Source: Parapedobacter defluvii | Lineage (GTDB): Bacteria > Bacteroidota > Bacteroidia > Sphingobacteriales > Sphingobacteriaceae | NCBI RefSeq assembly: GCF_014642075.1 | Contig: NZ_BMIK01000016.1 | Location: forward strand, 49,594-113,593 | Reading direction: 5' to 3' | DNA: 64,000 nucleotides | In this document: positions 24,773 to 32,789 of the stretch, piece after piece | Position numbering within the stretch: position 1 is the first letter of the stretch | Layout of the letters: each line of letters begins with the position of its first letter | Notes under the pieces: model-generated | Seen by the model: only the letters and a program-made list of their open reading frames with translations | Told to the model about the DNA's origin: nothing | Databases searched by the model: none | Position numbers and translations under genes: made by a program

Positions 24773-25513
24773 TTATTGAGTTTGTATATCGATCGAATTT
24801 GCTGCGCTGGGTACGGGTACTTCCGCGCCCTTCTTAACCGAAATCAGTTCAACTTCAAAAATAAGACTACTGTAAGGCGGGATATCCTGCCCTGCACCTC
24901 GTTCTCCGTATCCCAACTCATAGGGTATGTAAATACGATACTGCGCACCCTCCGGCATCAGCTGTATCCCTTCTTGCCACCCTTCTATGACGCGATCGAG
25001 CGTAAACGTGGCAGGCTCTCCCCGCTCGTATGAACTGTCGAATACGCTGCCATTGCTCAACTGCCCTTTATAATGTACCGTTACCGTATCCGTCAATGTC
25101 GGTTTGTCGCCCGTTCCTTCCCGGATCACTTCGTATTGGAGACCGGATTCGGTGGTAATGACGCCGGGCTTTGCCTTATTCTCCTCCATAAATGCGTTGG
25201 CCTGCTCTTGCAGTTTCGCGTCCATTTTTGAGCGGGCGGCAGTAATGGCATCCATAATCAGCTCACGTTCTTCCGTTTCATCAAAAGTAGCTTCTTTACC
25301 TGCAAAGATATCAGCCACTGCCTGGGCAAGCACGGTCGCGTTTATTTCTTCCATTCCGGTACGTTTCAAATCCCGGGCAATGGAAGCACCAAAGGCATAA
25401 GCAACCGAATCACTGCGGCTTTTTAACGGACTTACGGCACCAGGTTGCTGGGCATATACCGAACCGGCACTCACTGCCAGGCATCCGGCGGCCGCAATAC
25501 TTAAAAGTTTCAT
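24773..25513 (-). CDS. FKBP-type peptidyl-prolyl cis-trans isomerase
   Basis: A 246-residue exported foldase of the FkpA/Mip kind from ATG 25513, chosen because a signal peptide (MKLLSIAAAGCLAVSAGSVYAQ) begins there; the frame is open 33 codons further without homology. An N-terminal dimerisation helix region (about 30-120, with SYAIG-like SVAYAFGASIARDLKR and MEENKAKPGVITTESGLQYEVI) leads into the FKBP domain (about 130-230: VHYKGQLSNGSVFDSSYERG, GWQEGIQLMPEGAQYRIYIP, GYGERGAGQDIPPYSSLIFEVELI) with the active-site aromatic residues in place. It assists folding of envelope proteins in the periplasm. Confidence 0.95.
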   Translation of the reverse strand: MKLLSIAAAGCLAVSAGSVYAQQPGAVSPLKSRSDSVAYAFGASIARDLKRTGMEEINATVLAQAVADIFAGKEATFDETEERELIMDAITAARSKMDAKLQEQANAFMEENKAKPGVITTESGLQYEVIREGTGDKPTLTDTVTVHYKGQLSNGSVFDSSYERGEPATFTLDRVIEGWQEGIQLMPEGAQYRIYIPYELGYGERGAGQDIPPYSSLIFEVELISVKKGAEVPVPSAANSIDIQTQ

Positions 25514-25679
25514 TCGAAAATAGTTTATTCTTAAAGAACTCATGGAACCTGCACTTACATCGCCTTTTGCATCAGGTGCTGACGGGACAGGTTTCATATG
25601 GATACAATTCATTTTTCTACAATGACAAGCTTACAAATATAGGTAAGCTTGCTGATCTCTCACCCCTAATGACAGAAAA

Positions 25680-26900
25680 TTATCCCGATCTTTTCCTTAA
25701 ATTAGGTAAAAAAGCAGCGACAATACCAATCAGTGGCAGAAATGCACATACATGATAAACATAGTCGATTCCCTGGCTGTCTGCTAATTTTCCGAGCACT
25801 GCTGAACCAATTCCGCCCATACCGAATGCAAAACCGAAGAACAACCCCGACACCATTCCCACATTGCCGGGCAAGAGTTCCTGAGCGTATACCAAAATAG
25901 CTGAAAATGCCGATGCGATAATTACACCGATCACAAAGGATAAAATGACCGTCCAAAAGAGATTGGCATACGGAAGCGCCAGTGTAAATGGAGAAGCACC
26001 AAGGATGGAAATCCAGATGACATATTTGCGCCCGATGCGGTCACCGACCGGTCCGCCTATCATTGTACCTGCCGCAACTGCAAAGAGAAAGACAAATAAA
26101 TACAACTGGGAGTGTTGGACGGATACGTCAAATTTATCCATCAGGTAAAACGTGTAGTAGCTGGTAAGGCTCGCCATGTAAAAATACTTGGAAAAAATGA
26201 GCAACAGCAATACAACAATAGACAAGGTGACCGTTCCGCGGGGAAGCGACTGATGGGCCACCGCCTTAACTTTATGTTTGCGGAGGATATAATTCCGAAT
26301 GGATTTCGGTTTGTACCATTTGCCGATGCGGTAAAGGATGATAATGGCCGCAAGTGCCGCAAAGGAAAACCAAATGACATTGAATTGACCAAAAGGCGCA
26401 ATCAGCATCGCTGCCAGCAATGGGCCAATTGCGCTACCCGCATTTCCCCCCACCTGAAATAGCGATTGGGCAAAGCCGCGTCTACCGCCTGACGCAACAT
26501 AAGCCATCCGGGAAGCCTCCGGATGGAACACCGATGAGCCCGCGCCTACAAATGCGACTGCCACCAGTATCCAGTGGTAGCTGGAGGCAAAGGCCATCAT
26601 AACCAGCCCCGTCAGGCTAAATCCCATTCCTACAGGCAGTGCATAGGGGTACGGTCTACTGTCGGTCACTACGCCTACCAACGGTTGCAACAGCGACGAT
26701 GACAGCTGGAAAATCAAGGTGATGACACCGATCTGCGAAAAGGTTAAGTGAAACGAATCCTTTACGATCGGATAGATAGCCGGAATGAGCGATTGAATGG
26801 TATCATTGAGCAGATGTGAAAAACTCAGCGCAAATAATACAGGGTAAATTGTTGCGGACGCCTGTTTGGCAGCCGCGGATGTGTCAGTATCCATGGGCAC
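25680..26900 (-). CDS. MFS transporter, fosmidomycin-resistance (Fsr) type
   Basis: A 406-residue MFS protein with about twelve membrane segments. FALSFSHLLNDTIQSLIPAIYPIVKDSFHLTFSQIG near the N-terminus is the hallmark of the Fsr subfamily, whose Escherichia coli member confers fosmidomycin resistance by export. PLVGVVTDSRPYPYALPVGM and GGNAGSAIGPLLAAMLI are also typical, as is the central basic loop (RKHKVKAVAHQS, about 210-225). It is monocistronic, with DedA following 24 nt further upstream on the same strand. The physiological substrate is unknown; the resistance phenotype is a family property, not shown here. Confidence 0.9.
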   Translation of the reverse strand: MPMDTDTSAAAKQASATIYPVLFALSFSHLLNDTIQSLIPAIYPIVKDSFHLTFSQIGVITLIFQLSSSLLQPLVGVVTDSRPYPYALPVGMGFSLTGLVMMAFASSYHWILVAVAFVGAGSSVFHPEASRMAYVASGGRRGFAQSLFQVGGNAGSAIGPLLAAMLIAPFGQFNVIWFSFAALAAIIILYRIGKWYKPKSIRNYILRKHKVKAVAHQSLPRGTVTLSIVVLLLLIFSKYFYMASLTSYYTFYLMDKFDVSVQHSQLYLFVFLFAVAAGTMIGGPVGDRIGRKYVIWISILGASPFTLALPYANLFWTVILSFVIGVIIASAFSAILVYAQELLPGNVGMVSGLFFGFAFGMGGIGSAVLGKLADSQGIDYVYHVCAFLPLIGIVAAFLPNLRKRSG

Positions 26901-26924
26901 AAATCAACTAAAATTTGTGCAAAG

Positions 26925-27602
26925 CTAAAACTCTTCTTCCAAAACTTGTTCGTTTACCGGCATTACTTTTTTCTTTTTTCCGGTAATCATCTTAATCAGC
27001 ACCGGCGCGGTAGCAGCAACCACAATTCCCATAATTACATATTCCAGGTTACGTTGAACCCAGTCATTCTCACCAAGCAGGTACCCCAGCGTAACGAGGC
27101 TGCCTACCCAAAGGATGCCACCAACGATGTTGTAGAACGCGAATTTCCGGAAGTCCATCTCTACAATACCGGCTACAATGGGCGCAAAGGTACGGACCAC
27201 GGGAAGAAACCGTGCCAGAATGATTGCAACCCCTCCCCTTTTGTGGTAAAATTCCTGTGCGCGAAAAATGTACTCTTTTTTAAAGAGCCAGTTGTCTTTC
27301 ATTTTCAGCAGACGGTGCCCGAAATACTTGCCGCACCAATAGCCTACAAAGTTACCCAATATACCGGCAATGGATATCAACGCAATCCAATACAGCAATG
27401 TCAATACGGAATCCACCGGCCCGAGTGTCAGGTTGGCGATAATAATGCCCGCGATAAACAGAATGGGGTCTCCGGGGAGAAAGAAGCCGATGAGGATACC
27501 GGTTTCCGCGAAAACAATAAACAACAACAAATAAAGTCCACCATGTGCAACAATCCAGTCCGGATTGGTGAGGTTATTCAAAAAATCAAGAAACTCAGCC
27601 AC
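26925..27602 (-). CDS. DedA family membrane protein (copy 1)
   Basis: A 225-residue polytopic protein with the DedA/SNARE-associated (VTT) fold: FAETGILIGFFLPGDPILFIAG, a glycine-rich re-entrant stretch ILGNFVGYWCGKYFG, and the conserved arginine motif FYHKRGGVAIILARFLPVVRTFAPIVAG. DedA proteins act as undecaprenyl phosphate or phospholipid flippases in the inner membrane and support envelope integrity and proton-motive-force homeostasis. A second copy with the same motifs lies at 46691-47347, so the genome carries at least two paralogues. It precedes the Fsr-type exporter by 24 nt. Confidence 0.94.
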   Translation of the reverse strand: MAEFLDFLNNLTNPDWIVAHGGLYLLLFIVFAETGILIGFFLPGDPILFIAGIIIANLTLGPVDSVLTLLYWIALISIAGILGNFVGYWCGKYFGHRLLKMKDNWLFKKEYIFRAQEFYHKRGGVAIILARFLPVVRTFAPIVAGIVEMDFRKFAFYNIVGGILWVGSLVTLGYLLGENDWVQRNLEYVIMGIVVAATAPVLIKMITGKKKKVMPVNEQVLEEEF

Positions 27603-27714
27603 TGACTACTAAAAAAATAAAAGCAAAGAAATGAACGAATGCTGGAAAGATCCTGTACAAAATCATGCCATGATTGGGAAACAGACATAATTTCTTGATG
27701 AAAAACCTGAAATG

Positions 27715-29052
27715 TCATTGCTCTGACAAAAACGAAGCATACCAATGCCCCGAATCTTTCACCGTCCGCTGTTGGGTCGCAAAGTCCACGTGCACCAATC
27801 CGAACGGTGCATGGTACCCTTCTGCCCATTCAAAATTATCGGTTAGGGTCCAGACAAAATAGCCATGCACGTTGAGTCCTTCGCGTTTGGCGCGCAGCAC
27901 CTGCCCAAGATGGTCCTGAAGATACGAAAGCCGCTGTTGGTCCTTCACACGACCCGACACGACCTGGTCGGGAAAGGCTGCCCCATTTTCGGTGACGAAC
28001 AGCTTGGGAATTCCGGGATAGGCACTGAACTTCTTAATCATCTCGTAGATCGCCGGCGGAAATACCTCCCAGCCCATCGCTGTGATACCGGGCACCTTGC
28101 GTTTTGCTGCCGGCACCAGCCGTGCCTGCAAATAAGGCACGAAAAATGAACTTGCCACTACTTCCCGTGTATAGTTTTGGATCCCGATAAAATCAAAATC
28201 AAACGGCAACGCCTTTTCATCGCCCACCTGCATGTATTTTTCGATTCCCCTCAATGCTTTCAGATCGTCGATTGGGTAGCCCATCCCCAGGATTGGCTCA
28301 ATAAATAGCCGATTAATCAATGCATCTGCCCGTATTGCGGCTTTGACATCGCGCTCACCACCGCTGGCGGGATGGATACTTGAACATGAAAATGTAGTGC
28401 CGATCTGAGCGCCGCGCACCTCCGACCGTATCAAACGACCGATCTGACCCATGGCCAGTGTCGCGTGATGCGCTGCCGGAAAGAAATTACGCAAACCGGT
28501 CAATCCCGGTGCGTGGACACCGAAAAAATAACCTGCCCCGGTAAACACAGCCGGCTCATTCAGTACCATCCAGTGTTTCACCCGATCACCCAGCCGACGG
28601 GTAACGTAACCTGCGTATTCCTCCATCCAGAAGAGCACATCGCGATTGGTCCATCCTCCCTTATCCTGAAGTGCCTGTGGAAGATCCCAGTGATACAGCG
28701 TAAGCCAGGGCGTAATTCCCAGCTCCAGGCAATGGTCTACCACCCGCTCATAGAAATCCATCCCTTTCGGATTGGGCTGACCCACACCGGCCGGAAAAAT
28801 ACGCGGCCAGGCAACGGAAAACCGGAAATTCGGAATGTTCAATGCGCGGACCAGCGCAATGTCTTCTCGATAGCAGTGATAGAAATTGCAGGCGATGCGC
28901 GCATGCTGCGCGTCTTTGATTTTTCCCTTACGGCCAGTGAACACATCCCATATGGAATGCCCCTTGCCTTCCGCATCCCACGCTCCCTCCGTCTGAAAGG
29001 CGGCACTGGAAACTCCCCATTCGAATTCGGATCCAAATTCCGCTCTTACCAT
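27715..29052 (-). CDS. Glycoside hydrolase family 1 beta-glucosidase
   Basis: A 445-residue GH1 enzyme of normal length. The catalytic acid/base Glu166 lies in MVLNEP (the T/LNEP motif) and the nucleophile Glu355 in VTENG; the N-terminal FEWGVSSAAFQTEGAWDAEGKG and C-terminal WTLTDNFEWAEGYHAPFGLVHVD match the PROSITE-type GH1 regions for sugar binding. No signal peptide is present, so it works in the cytoplasm on imported oligosaccharides or glycosides, releasing non-reducing glucose or galactose. It begins 3 nt after the stop of a glycosyltransferase-like gene, so the two are almost certainly one transcript. Confidence 0.95.
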   Translation of the reverse strand: MVRAEFGSEFEWGVSSAAFQTEGAWDAEGKGHSIWDVFTGRKGKIKDAQHARIACNFYHCYREDIALVRALNIPNFRFSVAWPRIFPAGVGQPNPKGMDFYERVVDHCLELGITPWLTLYHWDLPQALQDKGGWTNRDVLFWMEEYAGYVTRRLGDRVKHWMVLNEPAVFTGAGYFFGVHAPGLTGLRNFFPAAHHATLAMGQIGRLIRSEVRGAQIGTTFSCSSIHPASGGERDVKAAIRADALINRLFIEPILGMGYPIDDLKALRGIEKYMQVGDEKALPFDFDFIGIQNYTREVVASSFFVPYLQARLVPAAKRKVPGITAMGWEVFPPAIYEMIKKFSAYPGIPKLFVTENGAAFPDQVVSGRVKDQQRLSYLQDHLGQVLRAKREGLNVHGYFVWTLTDNFEWAEGYHAPFGLVHVDFATQQRTVKDSGHWYASFLSEQ

Positions 29053-29055
29053 GGG

Positions 29056-30057
29056 CTATGCCAACGCTTTGGATAAGTGTACTTCCAGCAACTGATCGAT
29101 GACTGCTTGCGTACAATCTGGATAGTCGACCGCGACGAGATGTTTACTGTTGAGCCATGCCTCGATTGCCACGTCGTTTTTGGGCTTCAAATTTTTAATC
29201 ACAGGAACTCCTATCTCTTCCAGTGCCGCTGCATTGAGGTGTTGTTCGTATTGGTTTTTCATAGGGACTACCAATAGTTTTTTACGTAGGAACAGTGCTT
29301 CTGCAGGCGTCTCAAAGCCCGCTCCGCATAACACGCCAGCCGAATCGGCCATGCTCTGGATGAATTTTTCATTGGCAATGGGCTGGACGCTCACATTGCG
29401 CAATACGAATGGGGTTTTGTTATGCTTGGAAAACACTTCCCATCGGATATCGGGGAAACGCATCAGGTGTTTCAGTAACCGTGCATCGTCATAAGCAGGA
29501 AGATAAACGGTATAATGGCCTTTGTCCGTTACGTCCAACTGCCGTACCTGTCGGCGGATAACCGGGGTAAATATCCGATCGTTGTATCGTTTGAAATGAA
29601 AACCATAATTGATAGTTGCCGGCGCATAATTGCGCATGATAAATTTGCCCAGCATGTCCTGTTCCGTAGGCTTGGGTGCTTGGGCATCCATCGCAGCGGC
29701 CTGGTGACTGAGGCCAATGCACACTTTATCCCGAGTGTTGCATGCCCAGGCAGATATCGGCTCAAAGTCATTGATAATCAAATCGTATTGTTCGATAGGC
29801 AACGTGTTCACCTCGTGAACCAACCGCCTAACGGTAGAACTCATAAAGGTCTTCCAGAGATCTACCCCCCCTTTTTTTCCAAAAATAAAGCTAAGCCCGT
29901 GCATCCGGTATTTTACGGCAAAGGGTAGTTCCAGATCCGCCTGTATTCCGCTCACCAACACATCCACATCCGCTCGCTTCTGCAGGCAGGGAACCACGTC
30001 CATTGCCCGGCTGAGATGACCGTTACCCGTGCCCTGTATTGCGTAAAGTATCTTCAT
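29056..30057 (-). CDS. Glycosyltransferase family protein (MJ1255/VC2487 type)
   Basis: A 333-residue GT-B-like protein. The N-terminus ILYAIQGTGNGHLSRAMDVV with its glycine-rich loop, and the C-terminal GAGFETPAEALFLRKKLLVVPMKNQYEQHLNAAAL nucleotide-sugar-binding region, match the UDP-glycosyltransferase-like family annotated from archaeal MJ1255. ATG 30057 is chosen because the GT fold starts there; the frame extends upstream through a palindromic repeat (30061-30107) that is not coding. Donor and acceptor are unknown. It is followed by the GH1 glucosidase after 3 nt, suggesting making and breaking of the same glycoside. Confidence 0.8.
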   Translation of the reverse strand: MKILYAIQGTGNGHLSRAMDVVPCLQKRADVDVLVSGIQADLELPFAVKYRMHGLSFIFGKKGGVDLWKTFMSSTVRRLVHEVNTLPIEQYDLIINDFEPISAWACNTRDKVCIGLSHQAAAMDAQAPKPTEQDMLGKFIMRNYAPATINYGFHFKRYNDRIFTPVIRRQVRQLDVTDKGHYTVYLPAYDDARLLKHLMRFPDIRWEVFSKHNKTPFVLRNVSVQPIANEKFIQSMADSAGVLCGAGFETPAEALFLRKKLLVVPMKNQYEQHLNAAALEEIGVPVIKNLKPKNDVAIEAWLNSKHLVAVDYPDCTQAVIDQLLEVHLSKALA

Positions 30058-30060
30058 AGT

Positions 30061-30107
30061 TGATAATTGACAATTGATAATTGATAATTGACAATTATCA
30101 ATTATCA
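30061..30107. repeat. AT-rich repeat with a perfect 33-bp palindrome before the glycosyltransferase
   Basis: The word TGATAATTGA/CAATTGATAAT is repeated, and 30075-30107 is a perfect inverted repeat with 16-nt arms around one base. It begins 4 bp and ends 50 bp upstream of the ATG at 30057, so in the mRNA a stable hairpin would sit just ahead of the start codon and could limit translation. Confidence 0.8.
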
Positions 30108-30255
30108 GTGTCTGAATGCTGAAGCCAAAAAACGCAAAAAAATACGGCTTTTCAAACCTGTGAACCAATGAATCAATCTCTTCATGATACTGAGCGCTAA
30201 TTTATAGCTAAAAACGCAAACTAACGTTACTTCATCATTAAAAACGGATAAACAA

Positions 30256-30287
30256 TTTGTAATCTTTCTGCCTTTATCTTAACTTTA
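30256..30287 (+). promoter_or_regulatory. Possible promoter of the phospholipase C-like gene
   Basis: TTTG (30256-30259) is followed after 20 bp by TAACTTTA (30280-30287), one mismatch from TAnnTTTG. The ATG at 30292 follows within a few bases. Confidence 0.4.
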
Positions 30288-30291
30288 ACAC

Positions 30292-31239
30292 ATGAACCGA
30301 ATCTGCCTGATACCCATCGCCGCTTTTACGATGCTATTGCTTTCGTCTTGGGGCTTCCATGCCCACAAGCTTATCAATCGGATGGCTGTATTTACACTTC
30401 CTACGAATATGGCTGGCTTTTATAAGGACCGGGTAGACTACATGACCGAACATGCGATCGATCCGGATAAACGTTGCTACATTGATACTGCCGAATCGGT
30501 CCGGCATTTCATCGATGCCGATGAATACGGTTTGCATCCATTCGATACGATTCCGGTACATTGGACAGCCGCCGTCGAAAAATTCACAGAACGCAGGTTA
30601 CTGATGTCGGGTATTCTACCCTGGCAGATAAACAGAAGCTACTACGCGTTGGTGAAAGCTTTCGGCGAGAAAAACATCCAACGGATTCTGAGGCATTCAT
30701 CCGATATTGGGCACTACCTTGCCGACGCACACGTGCCGCTGCATACGACCAGCAATTACAACGGACAAAAGACCAATCAGGTGGGTATCCACGCATTCTG
30801 GGAAAGCCGGCTACCGGAACTATTTGCCGGGGAATACGATTTTCTGGTGGGGCGTGCCCGGTACGTAGATTCTCCGGTAGACGAAGCGTGGCGCATTGTG
30901 AAAGAAAGCCATATGCTGATAGATTCTGTGCTAAGTATGGAGAAGAAGTTAAGTGACGTATTTCCTCCCGACCGTAAATACGGCTACATCGAACGGAACC
31001 ACATCCTGATCCGCACGTATTCCGATGCCTATGCTAAGGCTTACCACGATGCGTTGCAAGGGATGGTAGAGCGCCGGATGCGTGGAGCCATCCATGCCAT
31101 CGGTAGCTTCTGGTATTCAGCTTGGGTGGATGCAGGGCAACCGGATATCCGCCACCTTCCTGCCGATCTATTCGTGGCGGACTCCGTTCCGTCTCCCGAC
31201 AGGGCGCAAAAACCCTTTGGCCGGGAAGAATGGCATTAG
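30292..31239 (+). CDS. Zinc-dependent phospholipase C / S1-P1 nuclease-like protein
   Basis: A 315-residue exported protein. The signal peptide is followed directly by WGFHAHKLINRMAV, the mature N-terminal Trp being a zinc ligand in the PLC/S1-P1 fold. Further metal-binding motifs are HFIDADEYG, SDIGHYLADAHVPLHTTSNYNG and HAFWESRLPEL, the usual spacing of His, Asp and Glu for a trinuclear zinc site. Such enzymes hydrolyse phospholipids or nucleic acid 3'-phosphoesters outside the inner membrane. Which of the two substrates applies cannot be told. It is divergent from the glycosyltransferase, with no further operon partner. Confidence 0.88.
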   Translation: MNRICLIPIAAFTMLLLSSWGFHAHKLINRMAVFTLPTNMAGFYKDRVDYMTEHAIDPDKRCYIDTAESVRHFIDADEYGLHPFDTIPVHWTAAVEKFTERRLLMSGILPWQINRSYYALVKAFGEKNIQRILRHSSDIGHYLADAHVPLHTTSNYNGQKTNQVGIHAFWESRLPELFAGEYDFLVGRARYVDSPVDEAWRIVKESHMLIDSVLSMEKKLSDVFPPDRKYGYIERNHILIRTYSDAYAKAYHDALQGMVERRMRGAIHAIGSFWYSAWVDAGQPDIRHLPADLFVADSVPSPDRAQKPFGREEWH

Positions 31240-31251
31240 TAGGAAGTTTAG

Positions 31252-32727
31252 TTAAAAAAGAGCCTGTTCCACGCTATGGATCACATCTGTCATTTCCGCT
31301 GTTGTATAGCTTCCAAATCCCAGACGGATGCCGCAATATGCTGCAGACTGATAAAGAAGGTAGCGCGGTATCTGTAGGTCGAACCGCGCACAGCGCCGCT
31401 GCAGTTCCATTAAACTTAACTCCTGTGGCCATCTCGTCCAGATAGCCAGCCCTCCGGTTGGCACATCGAAATCCACATGCTTACCCAGCCGTGTTAGCAG
31501 CAACTGAGCCAGGTGATTGCGCCGCTGCTTGTATTCATACGTGGATTTTTTCAGGTAGCGGTGGATCTCACCATCTGCAATCATTTCGCCAAGTGCCAAC
31601 TCGGTGAGTGTATCTCCTTGTCGGTCCATGATGCCCAGTAGTTTATCCATTTCATCAATCAGATTCGGAGGGGCAACGATAAATCCAGACCGGAACCCTG
31701 GAGCCATCGACTTTCCAAAGGTGCCGACATAAACGACCATACCCCCGGTATCTGCACTCGCAATGGGAAGTAACGGACCACCCTCGTAATGAAAATCGTA
31801 ATCATAATCGTCTTCCAGAATGACAAACCCATACCTTGCCGATAGTTCCAGCAGCTCAATCCGACGCTGTGCACTCAGGGTTACGGTAGTGGGATAATGA
31901 TGATGGGGTGTGATATACAGCATCCGGAACGGGCCCGTCTCGCATAGCTTGCGGATGGCCGATACATCGAGACCTTCGCGATCCACAGGAACGGTTATCA
32001 GGGTCGCTCCTGCCTTCTGCAGAATCATATTCGTCGCAAAATAACTGAGCTCACCCACTACCACACGGTCTCCGGGTGAGATCACCGTTTCCGCAACGAG
32101 GTAAATACTCAATTCCAGGCTACGTGTGACTAAGATATTACGCGGAGAAATATGTAAGCCCCGCGTCAGGTTTAAGAAGTTCGACAGGTTCTCCTTATAG
32201 TATTCGCTTCCCGTGGAATGTTTATAACCCAATTTAGCCTGATTCCCTTTTCGCTTCATATTAATACGGAGCAAACGCGACAGATACCCAACGTGAGACA
32301 GCCGTGGGTCGGGAAGTCCATCATCAAAACGGAAACCGGTCTGTGTGGGTTCGAATGGATTATCGAGGACCGTCCATCGCTTAAAATGAAATCCCGTCTG
32401 CGCGGGATACGATGCCAATACCGGGTTACCGTTTTCCAGCTTTTTCGGCTTTTCTGTTTTTCCATGCCGGACAAATGTGCCACGGCTGGGATGTGTTTCT
32501 ATCCACCCCTGCGCTTCTAATTCTGCATAACTGGCTACCACCGTGTTCCGGTGCAATCCCAATAAACTACCCATTCTTCTGCTTCCGGGCAACTTATGGC
32601 CATCCATCAGGTAACCCCGCTGAATGGCATTGATCAATTGGTGGGCAACCTGTAGGTACACGGGTGTTGCCGAAACACGATCGACAATCACAAAACTTCG
32701 ATATGGCACTAAAACCGGACTATCCAT
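31252..32727 (-). CDS. MocR/PdxR-type regulator: GntR helix-turn-helix fused to aminotransferase
   Basis: A 491-residue fusion. Residues about 20-90 form a GntR winged helix (YLQVAHQLINAIQRGYLMDGHKLPGSRRMGSLLGLHRNTVVASY). The rest is a fold-type I aminotransferase domain with VTRSLELSIYLVAE, EDDYDYDFHYEG, the PLP lysine K339 in VGTFGKSMAPGFRSG and R in GIRLGFGSY. Such proteins sense PLP or an amino acid via the aminotransferase domain and control a neighbour, usually divergently transcribed vitamin B6 or amino-acid genes. Here the divergent gene is a TonB-dependent receptor, 62 bp away, and the gap contains a long palindrome. Confidence 0.93.
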   Translation of the reverse strand: MDSPVLVPYRSFVIVDRVSATPVYLQVAHQLINAIQRGYLMDGHKLPGSRRMGSLLGLHRNTVVASYAELEAQGWIETHPSRGTFVRHGKTEKPKKLENGNPVLASYPAQTGFHFKRWTVLDNPFEPTQTGFRFDDGLPDPRLSHVGYLSRLLRINMKRKGNQAKLGYKHSTGSEYYKENLSNFLNLTRGLHISPRNILVTRSLELSIYLVAETVISPGDRVVVGELSYFATNMILQKAGATLITVPVDREGLDVSAIRKLCETGPFRMLYITPHHHYPTTVTLSAQRRIELLELSARYGFVILEDDYDYDFHYEGGPLLPIASADTGGMVVYVGTFGKSMAPGFRSGFIVAPPNLIDEMDKLLGIMDRQGDTLTELALGEMIADGEIHRYLKKSTYEYKQRRNHLAQLLLTRLGKHVDFDVPTGGLAIWTRWPQELSLMELQRRCARFDLQIPRYLLYQSAAYCGIRLGFGSYTTAEMTDVIHSVEQALF

Positions 32728-32736
32728 AAAATAAAA

Positions 32737-32760
32737 ACTGGCACATCAACATGTGCCGGT
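32737..32760. promoter_or_regulatory. Palindromic operator candidate between mocR-like and TonB receptor genes
   Basis: Arms of 10 bp (ACTGGCACAT and ATGTGCCGGT) with one mismatch surround CAAC. The centre of the 62-bp divergent gap is the position expected for a MocR/GntR-type binding site. Binding is inferred. Confidence 0.5.
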
Positions 32761-32789
32761 AAGATACGACATTTGCAAAAAACAAAAGA

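Noticed and set aside
32728..32789. Cobalamin riboswitch before the BtuB-like receptor
   Set aside because: The gap is only 62 bp and holds a palindrome rather than a B12 box or the needed helices.
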